NCBI GenBank assembly: GCA_003139545.1
Contig: PLJC01000012.1
Location: 273,596 to 337,595 of the forward strand
DNA length: 64,000 nt
Reading direction: 5' to 3'
From: Actinomycetota bacterium
Lineage (GTDB): Bacteria; Actinomycetota; Thermoleophilia; Gaiellales; Gaiellaceae
Below are positions 7,725 through 15,867 of this stretch, piece after piece (the stretch's first letter is position 1; each line of letters begins with the position of its first letter). The translations under genes were made by a program, and so were the position numbers. The notes beneath the pieces were generated by a model. That model was given only the letters and a program-made list of their open reading frames with translations, was not told the origin of the DNA and ran no database searches.

Positions 7725-9062
7725 TTACGGGCTCTGGACGGCGGCGGTCGCGTCGATGCGCCGTAACAATTCCTGCAGGCGCGCGTCGAGGACGGCACGC
7801 TCGGCATCGGCGTCCGAACCCAGCTCCTCGAGCCGGCGGCGGACGTCCTGCTCCAGCTCGCCGATGCGGCCGTCGAGTCCCGACATCCACTCGTCGCGCT
7901 GGCGCTCGAGCGACTTCGCCGCGTCGGCGAGCTTGCGCTCCAGCCGCTGGGCGCCGGCGTCGCCGACGTGGGCCAGGCGCTCGGCGAGGACGACCTCTGC
8001 CTCACGCGCGAACGTCTCGACGGCGCGGTCGAGCTCGCGCGCGAGCCTGCGCGCCGCGTCCTCGCGGCTCGACTTCACGAGCGCGGCGAACTGCTGCGTC
8101 GCCTCGTCCGCGTACGCCGACGTTGCGCGCTCGACGGTGCGCGCGACCTGCTCGATCTGCCGGCGCTGCACGTCCTCGAACCCGGAGCGGATGCGTTGCG
8201 TAGCTTCGACTTCCTCGCGCTCGATCCGCTCCATCAGCTCCTTCTCGCGGCGGCGCATGCGCTCCTCGAGCTCATGCAGCGCACGGCGGCGCTCCGCAGC
8301 TTCTCCCTCCACCTCGCTGCGCGCGGTAAGGAGCAGATCCTCGAGCGACTTGTCCAGGTCGGCGCGCAGGCGGGTGACCGCTTCGCGCTGCGCCTCGCTC
8401 TCCGCGGCGAGGCGCTCGCCGTCGGCTTGGAGGCGCGCGCCGGCGTCCTCGAGGAGGAGCTTCTGGCGCTCCGCCAGCTCGGCGAGCCGCTCCTTCGTCG
8501 CGTCCGCAGCCCGGTCGAGGTCGCGCTTCCAGTCCGCGAGTCGCTGCGACACCTGCGCCTGGGTCTCGGTCAGCGCGACCGTCATGGATGCGATGAGCTC
8601 GCGTTCGCGGTCGCCGAACGCGGTCCGGCGCTCCTCGGCGATACGGCGCTCCTCGTCGGCGAGCAGCGAGACCGAGTCGGCGCGGGCGCGCGCGAGCGTC
8701 CGCTCGAGCTCCTCGGCGCGGTCGGCGGCCTCCTGGTCGACGATCTCTTGCAGACGCTTCTGTGCTGCAGCGACGTGCGCCTCCGTGTCCGTCGCGCGCG
8801 CGAGCGCCCAGGCGACGACGAGCGACGCGCCGCACGCGAGTGCGGCGCCGGTGAGGCCGCCGGCGGCGAGTGCGAGCTCGCGGGGATGGCTGTGCCGGAG
8901 CGCGAACATCGCCCAGCCGCCGGCCGCGCCGCCGAGGACGAGCAGGCTGAGCAGGACGAGGACGACGCGGCCGAAGAGCCGGAGCGCGGCGCCCGCGAGC
9001 GCCAGGGCCGCGACGCCGATCGCGACGGCGAGCCCGATGTCGAATCCGGTCGTCAGGGACAT
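7725..9062 (-). CDS. membrane-anchored long coiled-coil protein
   Basis: 445 residues. Residues 1-90 hold two or three hydrophobic segments (VGVAALALAGAALRLFGRVV, VVLVLLSLLVLGGAAGGWAM, ALAAGGLTGAALACGASLVV). From about residue 95 to the end it is almost entirely charged heptad-type sequence (repeated E, R, A, L), a predicted coiled coil of some 340 residues. No enzymatic motif. Possibly a membrane-tethered structural or scaffold protein, but this is inference. ATG 9062 has TAGGAT (9069-9074, minus strand) 6 nt upstream, and that -10 overlaps the stop codon of the preceding gene. Confidence 0.8.
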   Translation of the reverse strand: MSLTTGFDIGLAVAIGVAALALAGAALRLFGRVVLVLLSLLVLGGAAGGWAMFALRHSHPRELALAAGGLTGAALACGASLVVAWALARATDTEAHVAAAQKRLQEIVDQEAADRAEELERTLARARADSVSLLADEERRIAEERRTAFGDRERELIASMTVALTETQAQVSQRLADWKRDLDRAADATKERLAELAERQKLLLEDAGARLQADGERLAAESEAQREAVTRLRADLDKSLEDLLLTARSEVEGEAAERRRALHELEERMRRREKELMERIEREEVEATQRIRSGFEDVQRRQIEQVARTVERATSAYADEATQQFAALVKSSREDAARRLARELDRAVETFAREAEVVLAERLAHVGDAGAQRLERKLADAAKSLERQRDEWMSGLDGRIGELEQDVRRRLEELGSDADAERAVLDARLQELLRRIDATAAVQSP

Positions 9063-9071
9063 CGCGGCATC

Positions 9072-9755
9072 CTAGTAATGCCACCGGGAGAGCAGCAGAG
9101 CCCCTGCGAGCAGCGGCATCGAGGCCGCGAGCAGCTTCAGCCCGACTTCTGCCGTCCGCGCCTGCGCGGGATCGCCCGCGCTCCGGCGCGCGAAGCGGAC
9201 GTCGACCGACAGGCGCTGCTGGACCATGCTGGTGACGAAGGCGAAGCCGGCCATCGCCACCGCCTCGGCGCGGATCGTGCGCGCCGACGCGAAGTAGCCG
9301 GTGAGCGCCGGGAACGCTCCCCACGCGGCCGCGAACCAGAACGGCGTGTGCAGCGCTCCGCCGAAGAGCTCGAGGTTGTAGACGACGACGATCGCTGCGC
9401 CGAATGCGATGAAGACGAGCAGCCACCAGGTCGTGTAGATCGCGACGTGAATACCGATCACGCACGCTCCCGCGATCGACAACGCAGCCAGGAACACGAG
9501 CACGCGGTCGGGGATGCGCGTGCGCAACGGCCGGCTCTTCATCTCGTCGAGTGCGTGTGCGCCGACGCCCATCGCGAGCAGGAACGCGAGCACGGTCCAG
9601 CCGAGCACGCCCCAGTTCATGTGCGGTGCGATGGCGGCGCCGAGCGCGGCGTACGAGAGATGCCACAGCGTGTACGGCGGGTGCAGGAGCGTGACGTAGT
9701 CGCGCCACCCGCCGGAGCGCAGCGCGTAGAAGGCCGGGCGAACGTCGGCGCTCAC
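9072..9755 (-). CDS. multi-pass membrane protein, possibly UbiA-like
   Basis: 227 residues with about seven hydrophobic helices. LLHPPYTLWHLSYAALGAAI and GVGAHALDEMKSRPLRTRIP resemble the first helix and first Asp-rich motif of UbiA prenyltransferases, but the normal N/D-x-x-D-x-x-x-D motif is reduced to ALDEMKSRP and a second Asp-rich motif is not evident. It may be a degenerate or divergent member. GTG 9755 overlaps the stop of the UbiE-like methyltransferase (GTGA), so the pair is co-translated, which fits a quinone-modification theme but does not prove it. Confidence 0.68.
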   Translation of the reverse strand: MSADVRPAFYALRSGGWRDYVTLLHPPYTLWHLSYAALGAAIAPHMNWGVLGWTVLAFLLAMGVGAHALDEMKSRPLRTRIPDRVLVFLAALSIAGACVIGIHVAIYTTWWLLVFIAFGAAIVVVYNLELFGGALHTPFWFAAAWGAFPALTGYFASARTIRAEAVAMAGFAFVTSMVQQRLSVDVRFARRSAGDPAQARTAEVGLKLLAASMPLLAGALLLSRWHY

Positions 9756-10444
9756 GCGCGAACGCCCCACACGACGACACCGCCGCCGAGGCTGAGGCGC
9801 CGCGCGTGAACGTCGGCAATGCCGGCCTCGCGCCAGAGATCCTCGAGCGACACGCGCGCGTGGAAGCTGCGAATGCTCGGCCCGAGAAAGCCGCCGACCT
9901 CCCTCCAGCCCGGCGAGACGATCGCCCCCGCGAGCGGCAGGCCGACGCGCACGTACAGCTCCCACAGCGGGCGCCATACCCCGCGCGGGACGTCGAACTC
10001 GAGCATCGCGATCACGCCGCCCGGCCGGACGACGCGAGCGAGCTCGCGCATGGTCGCGAGCGGATCGTCGACGTAGCGCAGCAGGTACGTGAAGGTGAGC
10101 GCGTCGAACTCGCCGTCGGCGAACGGCAGTGATTCCGCTCGCCCTTCGCGCAGCTCGATCCGGCCGCCGAGCCCAGCTCGCTCCACGCGCGCTCTGCCGG
10201 CGGCGAGCATCTCCGGGCTCTGGTCGACGCCGGCGACCGTCCGTTCCGGAACCGTCCGGGCGAGCTCGATCGCGACCGCGGCGGTGCCCGTCGCGACGTC
10301 GAGCACCTTCAGCGCCGAGCTGGGAACGCGCGAGACGAGGAACCGCCGCCAGCGCGGATCCTGTCCGAACGAGAGCAGCCGCGCGTAGCGGTCGTACGTG
10401 GGACCGAGCGGTGCAAAGAGCTCACGCGCGGTTGCTTCGGCCAC
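9752..10444 (-). CDS. class I SAM-dependent methyltransferase, UbiE/MenG-like
   Basis: About 230 residues. SAM-binding motif I is LKVLDVATGTAAVAIELA, motif II region is VAGVDQSPEML, and FDALTFTYLLRYVDDP with LARVVRPGGVIAMLEF follow. The N-terminal FAPLGPTYDRYARLLSFGQD recalls the UbiE/MenG entrance motif, so methylation of a demethylmenaquinone-like substrate is plausible. Start is uncertain: GTG 10444 has CATGAT 7 nt upstream (10452-10457 minus), while ATG 10453 or 10456 would add 3-4 residues and overlap the divergent gene's start. Next gene is a UbiA-like membrane protein. Confidence 0.86.
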   Translation of the reverse strand: MAEATARELFAPLGPTYDRYARLLSFGQDPRWRRFLVSRVPSSALKVLDVATGTAAVAIELARTVPERTVAGVDQSPEMLAAGRARVERAGLGGRIELREGRAESLPFADGEFDALTFTYLLRYVDDPLATMRELARVVRPGGVIAMLEFDVPRGVWRPLWELYVRVGLPLAGAIVSPGWREVGGFLGPSIRSFHARVSLEDLWREAGIADVHARRLSLGGGVVVWGVRA

Positions 10445-10454
10445 ACTGCGCATC

Positions 10455-10988
10455 ATGGCATCGGTCGACGAGCTGGAGCGGATCGCCTCCGCGGCGGCGC
10501 GACCCGGCGAGCAGGTCACCGGGATCCTCGCGGCCGAGCTGCTCGGCGGCATGCGCGTCTACCTCTGCGCGTATGAGTCGGGCGGCTGGCTCGCACTCGA
10601 CGATGAAGGCGCGCCCATCCCGTCGCGGCAGCTCGTCCACGACGCCGTCTCGCTCGTAGCGCTGTGCGAGGTGGCGGAAGAGACGGCCGGCGGCGGCCAC
10701 CTGGACGAGCTGCGAGCGCGGCTCGCGGAGTTGCGCGTGACCGAGGCGCCCGAGGGCATCGAGGCCGCCGAAGCGGCGGCGGCGGCGCTCGCCGACACCC
10801 TGCGCCCGCCGCCGCGCCTCGCCACCACCGAGTACCTCGACGCGCTCGGGGTCGCGTCCCGCCGGCTCGAGCAGACGCTCGGCGACGAGGCCGGATCGCC
10901 ATTCGCGAACGCGCTGCAGCAGGCGCTTCCCGCCGTGGAGGAGCTGGCCGAACAGGTGATCGCGCGGCACACGACACCGCTCACCTAA
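10455..10988 (+). CDS. conserved hypothetical protein
   Basis: 177 residues, acidic and Ala/Glu-rich, mostly helical in appearance after an N-terminal part (GMRVYLCAYESGGWLALDDE) that looks like a small beta sheet. No recognised motif, signal peptide or membrane segment. It faces the methyltransferase head to head: ATG 10455 overlaps that gene's possible ATG codons on the opposite strand. CACACT (10442-10447) 7 nt upstream is a weak -10 candidate. The next gene follows after 10 bases. Confidence 0.75.
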   Translation: MASVDELERIASAAARPGEQVTGILAAELLGGMRVYLCAYESGGWLALDDEGAPIPSRQLVHDAVSLVALCEVAEETAGGGHLDELRARLAELRVTEAPEGIEAAEAAAAALADTLRPPPRLATTEYLDALGVASRRLEQTLGDEAGSPFANALQQALPAVEELAEQVIARHTTPLT

Positions 10989-10998
10989 AGTGAGCTCC

Positions 10999-11289
10999 AT
11001 GGAAGGTGGCTTTCCCTTCGGCGGCGATCCCGAGGATCTGATGCGCAGCCTGCGCGAGTTCGCGGAGCAGCAGGCCGAGCACGTGCAGGAGGCGCAGCGC
11101 GAGCAGTTCGCGACCCTCACGCTCAACACCGCGGTCGAGCTGACCTCGGCGGCGCTCGCGCAGGTGCAGACACAGGGCACCGTCGACGAACAGGCGGTGG
11201 CGCTCCGCGACGCGATGCGCGTGCTCTTCCCCGAGGCCGTGGCGCTCGTGAGCGCTGCACGCCAGGGCTTCATGCGCGAGCGCTCGTAA
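10999..11289 (+). CDS. small helical hypothetical protein
   Basis: 96 residues. After a Gly-rich start (MEGGFPFGGDPEDLM) it is one long amphipathic helix rich in Glu, Gln and Ala (SLREFAEQQAEHVQEAQREQ). Function unknown. ATG 10999 is preferred over GTG 10990 because TAAAGT (10986-10991) lies 7 nt upstream, leaderless geometry; the hexamer overlaps the previous gene's stop codon. Followed by proline dehydrogenase after 4 bases. Confidence 0.72.
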   Translation: MEGGFPFGGDPEDLMRSLREFAEQQAEHVQEAQREQFATLTLNTAVELTSAALAQVQTQGTVDEQAVALRDAMRVLFPEAVALVSAARQGFMRERS

Positions 11290-11293
11290 CAAC

Positions 11294-12166
11294 TTGTTCC
11301 TAGACAGAGCGCTCGTCCGACTGCTCCCGGCGGTGCCGAAGCCGGTCGTGCAGCGCTTCTCGTCGCGCTACATCGCCGGCTCCACGCTCTCCGACGCCGT
11401 GGGCGTCGTCCGCCGGCTCAACGCGGAGGGGATGCTCGCGACGATCGACGTTCTCGGCGAGGAGATCACCCATGCCGACGAAGCCCGCGCGATCGCGCGC
11501 GCGTACCTCGACGTCTTCGACGCGATCGAGCGCGACGGGCTGGACGCGAACGTCAGCGTCAAGCTCACTTCGCTCGGGCTGAAGCTCTCGTACGACCTGT
11601 GCAAGGAGAACGTCCTCGAAGTCCTCGCCCAGGGCCGTTTCGTGCGCATCGACATGGAGGACTCGACGACCACGGACGCCACGCTGCGCCTCTACCGCGA
11701 GCTACGCAAGGCTGGGCACGACAACGTGGGCGTCGTCCTGCAGGCGTACCTCCGGCGGACGCTCGACGACGTCAGGGCGCTTGCCGACCTGAAGCCGAAC
11801 GTCCGGCTGTGCAAAGGGATCTATGTCGAGCCGCCCTCGCTCGCGTACAGGGGCGCAGATTCGGTGCGCACGAGCTTCGTGCAGTGCCTCGACACGCTCC
11901 TCGAAGCGGGCGCGTACGTGGCGGTCGCGACGCATGACGAGAAGCTGATCGCCGAGGCGCTGCGCAGAGACGTGCCCGAGCTCCAGATGCTGCTCGGCGT
12001 GCGCGAGGACCGCGCGCGGGAGCTCGTCGCAGACGGCCGTCGCGTGCGCATCTACGTGCCGTTCGGCGAGCAGTGGTACGCGTACTCGCTCCGCCGGCTG
12101 CAGGAGAACCCGGCGATGGCGACGACGATCGCGCGCGCGGCCGTCGGCCGCGCGCTCCGCCTCTAG
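11294..12166 (+). CDS. proline dehydrogenase
   Basis: 290 residues, the size of monofunctional (PutB-type) FAD-dependent proline dehydrogenases. Motifs: RFVRIDMEDSTTTDATLRLY, VVLQAYLRRTLDDV, RLCKGIYVEPP, VATHDEKLI, MLLGVREDRA and RVRIYVPFGEQWYAYSLRRL, matching the TIM-barrel family in order. Oxidises proline to pyrroline-5-carboxylate and feeds electrons to quinone. Start TTG 11294 lies inside a near-palindrome GTAACAACTTGTTCC. Its stop and the stop of the convergent methyltransferase share CTAG. Confidence 0.93.
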   Translation: MFLDRALVRLLPAVPKPVVQRFSSRYIAGSTLSDAVGVVRRLNAEGMLATIDVLGEEITHADEARAIARAYLDVFDAIERDGLDANVSVKLTSLGLKLSYDLCKENVLEVLAQGRFVRIDMEDSTTTDATLRLYRELRKAGHDNVGVVLQAYLRRTLDDVRALADLKPNVRLCKGIYVEPPSLAYRGADSVRTSFVQCLDTLLEAGAYVAVATHDEKLIAEALRRDVPELQMLLGVREDRARELVADGRRVRIYVPFGEQWYAYSLRRLQENPAMATTIARAAVGRALRL

Positions 12167-12789
12167 ACGCGCACGGCGTACAGGAGAAACGAGCCCGGGA
12201 TGCCGCGGTCGTGCCGCCGGCCGGTTGCATCGAGCGGGTACTCCTCGAGCGCCTCGACGCGGAAGCCGGCGCGCACGAGCGCGCTGACGAGGCGGCCGAG
12301 CCGCACGATTCCGTCGTCGAAGTAGTCGGCATGCCAGCGCAGCAGGCCGTCCACGCACAACGAGACCGGGTGGTCGTCGAAGACGAGAAGCTCGCCGCGG
12401 CGGCGCACCGCGGCCCCGAGCCCGGCCGCCCAGGTGTCGACGTCGCTGAGGCGCCCGAGCACGCCCTCCGGCGAGTACACGAGGTCGAAGCGCGCGCGCC
12501 GGAGGTTCGCCGGCAGCGCCTGCGGGTCCGCTGCGATCCAGAGGATCGACGGCCAGCGCTCGCGCGCCGCGTCGAGGAGCGCCTCGTCGAGATCGATCGC
12601 GGTCACGACGGCTCCCTGCTCGGCAAGCTCGGCGCTGCCCTCGCCCGAGCCGCAGTGCAGGTGGAGCACGCTCTTCTTCGTCAGGTCGCCGAGCGTCTGC
12701 TTCACGATCGGCGGCAGCGACGTGCGCCCGTCGCCGCGGCGCCGGTGCACCTCGTCGAACATCCGCCGGTTGACGTCGGTCGGCTCCAC
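12163..12789 (-). CDS. class I SAM-dependent methyltransferase
   Basis: 208 residues. SVLHLHCGSGEGSAELAEQG is the SAM-binding loop, VTAIDLDEALLDAARER the acidic loop, and FDLVYSPEGVLGRLSDV with RRGELLVFDDHPVS the later motifs. Substrate unknown. Begins at GTG 12789, three bases after the stop of the FabL-type reductase, so these are in one operon; a role in lipid or fatty acid modification is only suggested by that context. Confidence 0.86.
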   Translation of the reverse strand: MEPTDVNRRMFDEVHRRRGDGRTSLPPIVKQTLGDLTKKSVLHLHCGSGEGSAELAEQGAVVTAIDLDEALLDAARERWPSILWIAADPQALPANLRRARFDLVYSPEGVLGRLSDVDTWAAGLGAAVRRRGELLVFDDHPVSLCVDGLLRWHADYFDDGIVRLGRLVSALVRAGFRVEALEEYPLDATGRRHDRGIPGSFLLYAVRV

Positions 12790-12792
12790 GTG

Positions 12793-13527
12793 TCAGGCCT
12801 TGAGAGAGAAACCGCCGTCGACGACGAGCGTCTGGCCGCACACCATCGCCGCGTCGCCCGAGCAGAGGAAGGACACAGCAGCGGCGACGTCGTCGGGCTC
12901 CACGAGCCGGCCGGCCGGCGTGCGGTCGACGGTCGCGAGCATCTCCTCCTTGTTCGGGAAGAACTCGAGCGCCTCGGTGTCGACGACACCGGCGGAGACC
13001 GCGTTCACGCGGATTCCACGCGGCGCGAGCTCGACCGCGAGGTAGCGCATCACCGACTCGAGCGCCGCTTTGGACGTCCCGATCAGGATGTAGTTGTCGA
13101 GCACGCGTTGCGCGCCGAGGCTGGAGATGGCGACGATCGCCGAGCCGGCCTCCATCGCCGGTGCGGTCGCACGCGTGAGCGCGAGCATTGAGCGTGCGTT
13201 CGCGTTCACCGTCCAGTCCCAGTGCTTGTCCTCGGTCTCGAGCGCCGGACGGATGACGCCGGTGGCAGCGTTGTGGACGACGACGCGGTACGGCCCTGCG
13301 GCCGCGAGCTTCGCGATCGTCGACTCCGACGCGACGTTCCCGCGCACGAGAACGACCTCGACGCCCGCCTTGCCGAGCTCGGCCGCCGCGGCTTCGGCGG
13401 CGGTGTCGTTGCGCAGGTAGCCGAGGACCATTCGGCCCGCGCCGTCGCGCACGAGGCGGTGCGCGATCGCGAGCCCGATCCCCCGAGTTCCCCCGGTGAC
13501 GAGCACCGAGGATCCGTCGAGGCTCAT
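12793..13527 (-). CDS. enoyl-ACP reductase of the FabL type (SDR family)
   Basis: 244 residues with the Rossmann motif TGGTRGIG. The catalytic pair is Y146 and K153, a Y-x6-K spacing that marks enoyl-ACP reductases rather than Y-x3-K ketoreductases. The C-terminal half (SKAALESVMRYLAVEL, NAVSAGVVDTEALEFFPNKE, TPAGRLVEPDD, GQTLVVDGGFSL) matches Bacillus FabL closely. It would reduce trans-2-enoyl-ACP with NADPH. A FabI-type reductase is also encoded at 54350, so the organism has two. ATG 13527 overlaps the upstream stop (ATGA). Confidence 0.85.
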   Translation of the reverse strand: MSLDGSSVLVTGGTRGIGLAIAHRLVRDGAGRMVLGYLRNDTAAEAAAAELGKAGVEVVLVRGNVASESTIAKLAAAGPYRVVVHNAATGVIRPALETEDKHWDWTVNANARSMLALTRATAPAMEAGSAIVAISSLGAQRVLDNYILIGTSKAALESVMRYLAVELAPRGIRVNAVSAGVVDTEALEFFPNKEEMLATVDRTPAGRLVEPDDVAAAVSFLCSGDAAMVCGQTLVVDGGFSLKA

Positions 13528-13802
13528 CGCCCGCGCGGCAGCGGCTCGTCCGCCGGCGCCGAGCTCGGCAGCTCGTCCCAGCCGGGTCGCGAGCGCGGCT
13601 CGCGCCCGCCCTCCTCGGCCTTCGAGGACGCGTATCCGAGCCGGTCGAGCAGCTCCATCTTCTCCTCCGCGTACCGCCGCACGGCGTGCCCCTCGTCCAG
13701 GTCGCAGACGAGCTCGCGCACGCGCGCGCGAAGCTGGTAGGCGAAGTGCGGCGTCGCAGGCCCGACGAGGGCGTCGACGTCGGCGATGGTCGGATCGGCC
13801 AT
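13524..13802 (-). CDS. small hypothetical protein, first gene of fabL operon
   Basis: 92 residues: a helical N-terminal half (VGPATPHFAYQLRARVRELV, CDLDEGHAVRRYAEEKMELL) followed by a Pro/Ser/Arg-rich probably disordered tail. No known domain recognised. ATG 13802 has TAGGGT (13810-13815, minus strand) 7 nt upstream. The stop overlaps the reductase start, so it is co-translated with the FabL-type enzyme. Confidence 0.75.
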   Translation of the reverse strand: MADPTIADVDALVGPATPHFAYQLRARVRELVCDLDEGHAVRRYAEEKMELLDRLGYASSKAEEGGREPRSRPGWDELPSSAPADEPLPRGR

Positions 13803-13836
13803 GGTCAGAACCCTAACGGAGGTTAGGGTCGAGATC
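13803..13836. promoter_or_regulatory. symmetric divergent leaderless promoter
   Basis: A perfect inverted repeat, ACCCTAAC (13810-13817), GGAG, GTTAGGGT (13822-13829), sits between the divergent starts at 13802 (minus) and 13837 (plus). Each arm contains TAGGGT on its own strand, and each TAGGGT ends exactly 7 nt before its start codon. So two identical -10 hexamers face opposite ways and cannot both be occupied by RNA polymerase at once. The same palindrome could also be an operator. Confidence 0.75.
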
Positions 13837-14736
13837 ATGCGCCGAGTCGCCCCGGTGGACCTCATGCTCCTCGGGACGGTGCTCCTGTGGGCGCTGAACG
13901 TCACCGTCACGCGCTACGTCCTGACGCACGGGTGGCATCCGCTCGCATACGGGACGATCCGGTACGGCGCCGCGACGGCGCTCTTCTGGATCTTCACGTA
14001 CCGGCGGGAGCGGTCGTTCCGGATCGCCCGGAAGGACTTCCGGCTGGTCGGCATCGCGGCGCTGGCGCTCTTCCTCAACCAGCTGTGCTTCGTTTACGCG
14101 TTGAAGCTCTCGCAGGCATCGACGGTGGCGCTCCTGCTCGGCGCGACGCCCGTTTTCATCGGGCTGATCACGCTGACGCTGCGGCTCGAGGTCCTTTCGA
14201 ACGCCTTCTGGCTCGGAGCGGTGACGACACTCGGCGGCATCGCGCTCATCGCGGCGGCGAGCGGTGGGAACCTCTCCGCCGGCCTCGGCGGCGACCTGCT
14301 CGCCGTCGGGCTCGGGTTCACCTGGAGCTGCTACACGGTCGCGATCGCGCCGATGATGCGGCGCTACTCGCCGTTCCGCATCAGTGCGATCGTGCTCGCG
14401 GCCGGCTGGCTTCCGCTGGCGCTCGTCAGCATCCCGCAGATCGCGCACCAGCAGTTCCACTTCGGCTGGAAGATCTGGCTCGGATTCGGCTACGCCGTCA
14501 TCGGGCCACTCTTCCTCACGAACATCCTCTGGTTCACCGCCATCGACCGCGTCGGCCCCTCGCGCGCCTCGCTGTTCGGAAACCTCCAGCCGTTCTTCGC
14601 GGTGTTCTTCGCGCTCGTCCTGCTGTCGGAGACCCTCCATCCAATCGAGATCGCGGGCGGCATCCTGATCTTCGCCGGGATCGCGCTGGAACGGTTCTGG
14701 CGCCGGCCCGCGGTCGCGCCTCCGGGCGAGCCATAA
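13837..14736 (+). CDS. EamA/DMT superfamily transporter
   Basis: 299 residues with ten hydrophobic segments in two EamA repeats (VDLMLLGTVLLWALNVTVTR at the start; the second repeat begins LSAGLGGDLLAVGLGFTWSC). The motif GPSRASLFGNLQPFFAVFFA, then LSETLHPIEIAGGILIFAG is typical of the RhaT/YdcZ-type drug/metabolite exporters. Substrate unknown. ATG 13837 follows TAGGGT by 7 nt. The next gene, hppD, has its -10 overlapping this stop. Confidence 0.88.
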   Translation: MRRVAPVDLMLLGTVLLWALNVTVTRYVLTHGWHPLAYGTIRYGAATALFWIFTYRRERSFRIARKDFRLVGIAALALFLNQLCFVYALKLSQASTVALLLGATPVFIGLITLTLRLEVLSNAFWLGAVTTLGGIALIAAASGGNLSAGLGGDLLAVGLGFTWSCYTVAIAPMMRRYSPFRISAIVLAAGWLPLALVSIPQIAHQQFHFGWKIWLGFGYAVIGPLFLTNILWFTAIDRVGPSRASLFGNLQPFFAVFFALVLLSETLHPIEIAGGILIFAGIALERFWRRPAVAPPGEP

Positions 14737-14743
14737 TCCGGTC

Positions 14744-15841
14744 ATGACCGAAGACTTCATGCCGCTGCTGGGCTGGGACTACCTCGAGCTCTGGGTTGGG
14801 AACGCGAAGCAGTCCGCGTACTTCTACGAGCACGCGCTCGGGTTCACGCGCACGGCATACGCAGGCCCTGAGACCGGTGTGCGCGACCGGGCGTCGTACG
14901 TGCTCGAGCAGGGGGAGATCCGCGTCGTCCTCACCTCAGCGGTGCGCGAGGAGCACGAGATCACGCGGCATCAGGCGAAGCATGGGGACGGTGTGCGCGA
15001 CATCGCGCTGACGGTCCCGGACGCGACGGAGGCCTACCGCCAGGCGGTGCAGCGCGGCGCACGCAGCGTCGCCGAGCCGAACAGCGTCGAGGACGACTTC
15101 GGCACGATCGAGACGGCTGCGATCGCGACGTACGGCGACACGATCCACACATTCGTGAATCGCGCCGACTATGCCGGCCCGTTCAAGCCGGGCTTCGTGT
15201 CGATGTCGAGCAACGGCAACCGTGGCGCGGGCCTCGGCCTGACGAACATCGACCACGTCGTCGGCAACGTCGAGCTCGGGAAGATGGACACCTGGGTCGA
15301 GTTCTACGAGACCGTGTTCGGGATGACGAACATCCTTCACTTCGGGGACGACCAGATCCAGACCGAGTACTCGGCGCTCATGTCGAAGGTGATGTCGGAC
15401 GGCGAGGGGAAGATCAAGTTCCCGATCAACGAGCCGGCCGAGGGCAAGCGCAAGAGCCAGATCGAGGAGTACATCGAGTTCTACGGCGGCGCCGGTGCGC
15501 AGCACATCGCGCTCGCGACGACCGACATCGTCCGCACGGTCGAGACCCTGAAGGAGCACGGGATGATCTTCCTCGACACGCCCGACTCCTATTACGACGA
15601 GGTGGTCGGGCGCGTCGGCGAGATCGACGAGGACTACGACGACCTGCATCGCCACAAGATCCTCGCCGACCGCGACGACGACGGATACCTACTGCAGATC
15701 TTCACGAAGACGGCGCAGGACCGGCCCACGCTCTTCTTCGAGGTGATCGAGCGCCACGGAGCGACGAGCTTCGGCGAGGGCAACTTCAAGGCCCTCTTCG
15801 AGGCCATCGAGCGCGAGCAAGCCCTCCGCGGGAACCTCTAG
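14744..15841 (+). CDS. hppD: 4-hydroxyphenylpyruvate dioxygenase
   Basis: 365 residues. Converts 4-hydroxyphenylpyruvate to homogentisate in tyrosine catabolism, using Fe(II). Two VOC-like halves: residues about 8-135 (LELWVGNAKQSAYFYEHALG) and 160-350. The iron ligands are in NIDHVVGNV (His), AQHIALATTD (His) and FFEVIERHG (Glu). SSNGNRGAGLG and the C-terminal GATSFGEGNFKALFEAIE match the family. ATG 14744 lies 6 nt after CATAAT. Homogentisate dioxygenase is encoded about 3 kb downstream on the same strand. Confidence 0.96.
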   Translation: MTEDFMPLLGWDYLELWVGNAKQSAYFYEHALGFTRTAYAGPETGVRDRASYVLEQGEIRVVLTSAVREEHEITRHQAKHGDGVRDIALTVPDATEAYRQAVQRGARSVAEPNSVEDDFGTIETAAIATYGDTIHTFVNRADYAGPFKPGFVSMSSNGNRGAGLGLTNIDHVVGNVELGKMDTWVEFYETVFGMTNILHFGDDQIQTEYSALMSKVMSDGEGKIKFPINEPAEGKRKSQIEEYIEFYGGAGAQHIALATTDIVRTVETLKEHGMIFLDTPDSYYDEVVGRVGEIDEDYDDLHRHKILADRDDDGYLLQIFTKTAQDRPTLFFEVIERHGATSFGEGNFKALFEAIEREQALRGNL

Positions 15842-15867
15842 CCCGCGCGCTCCGTACTCTTCGCGCC

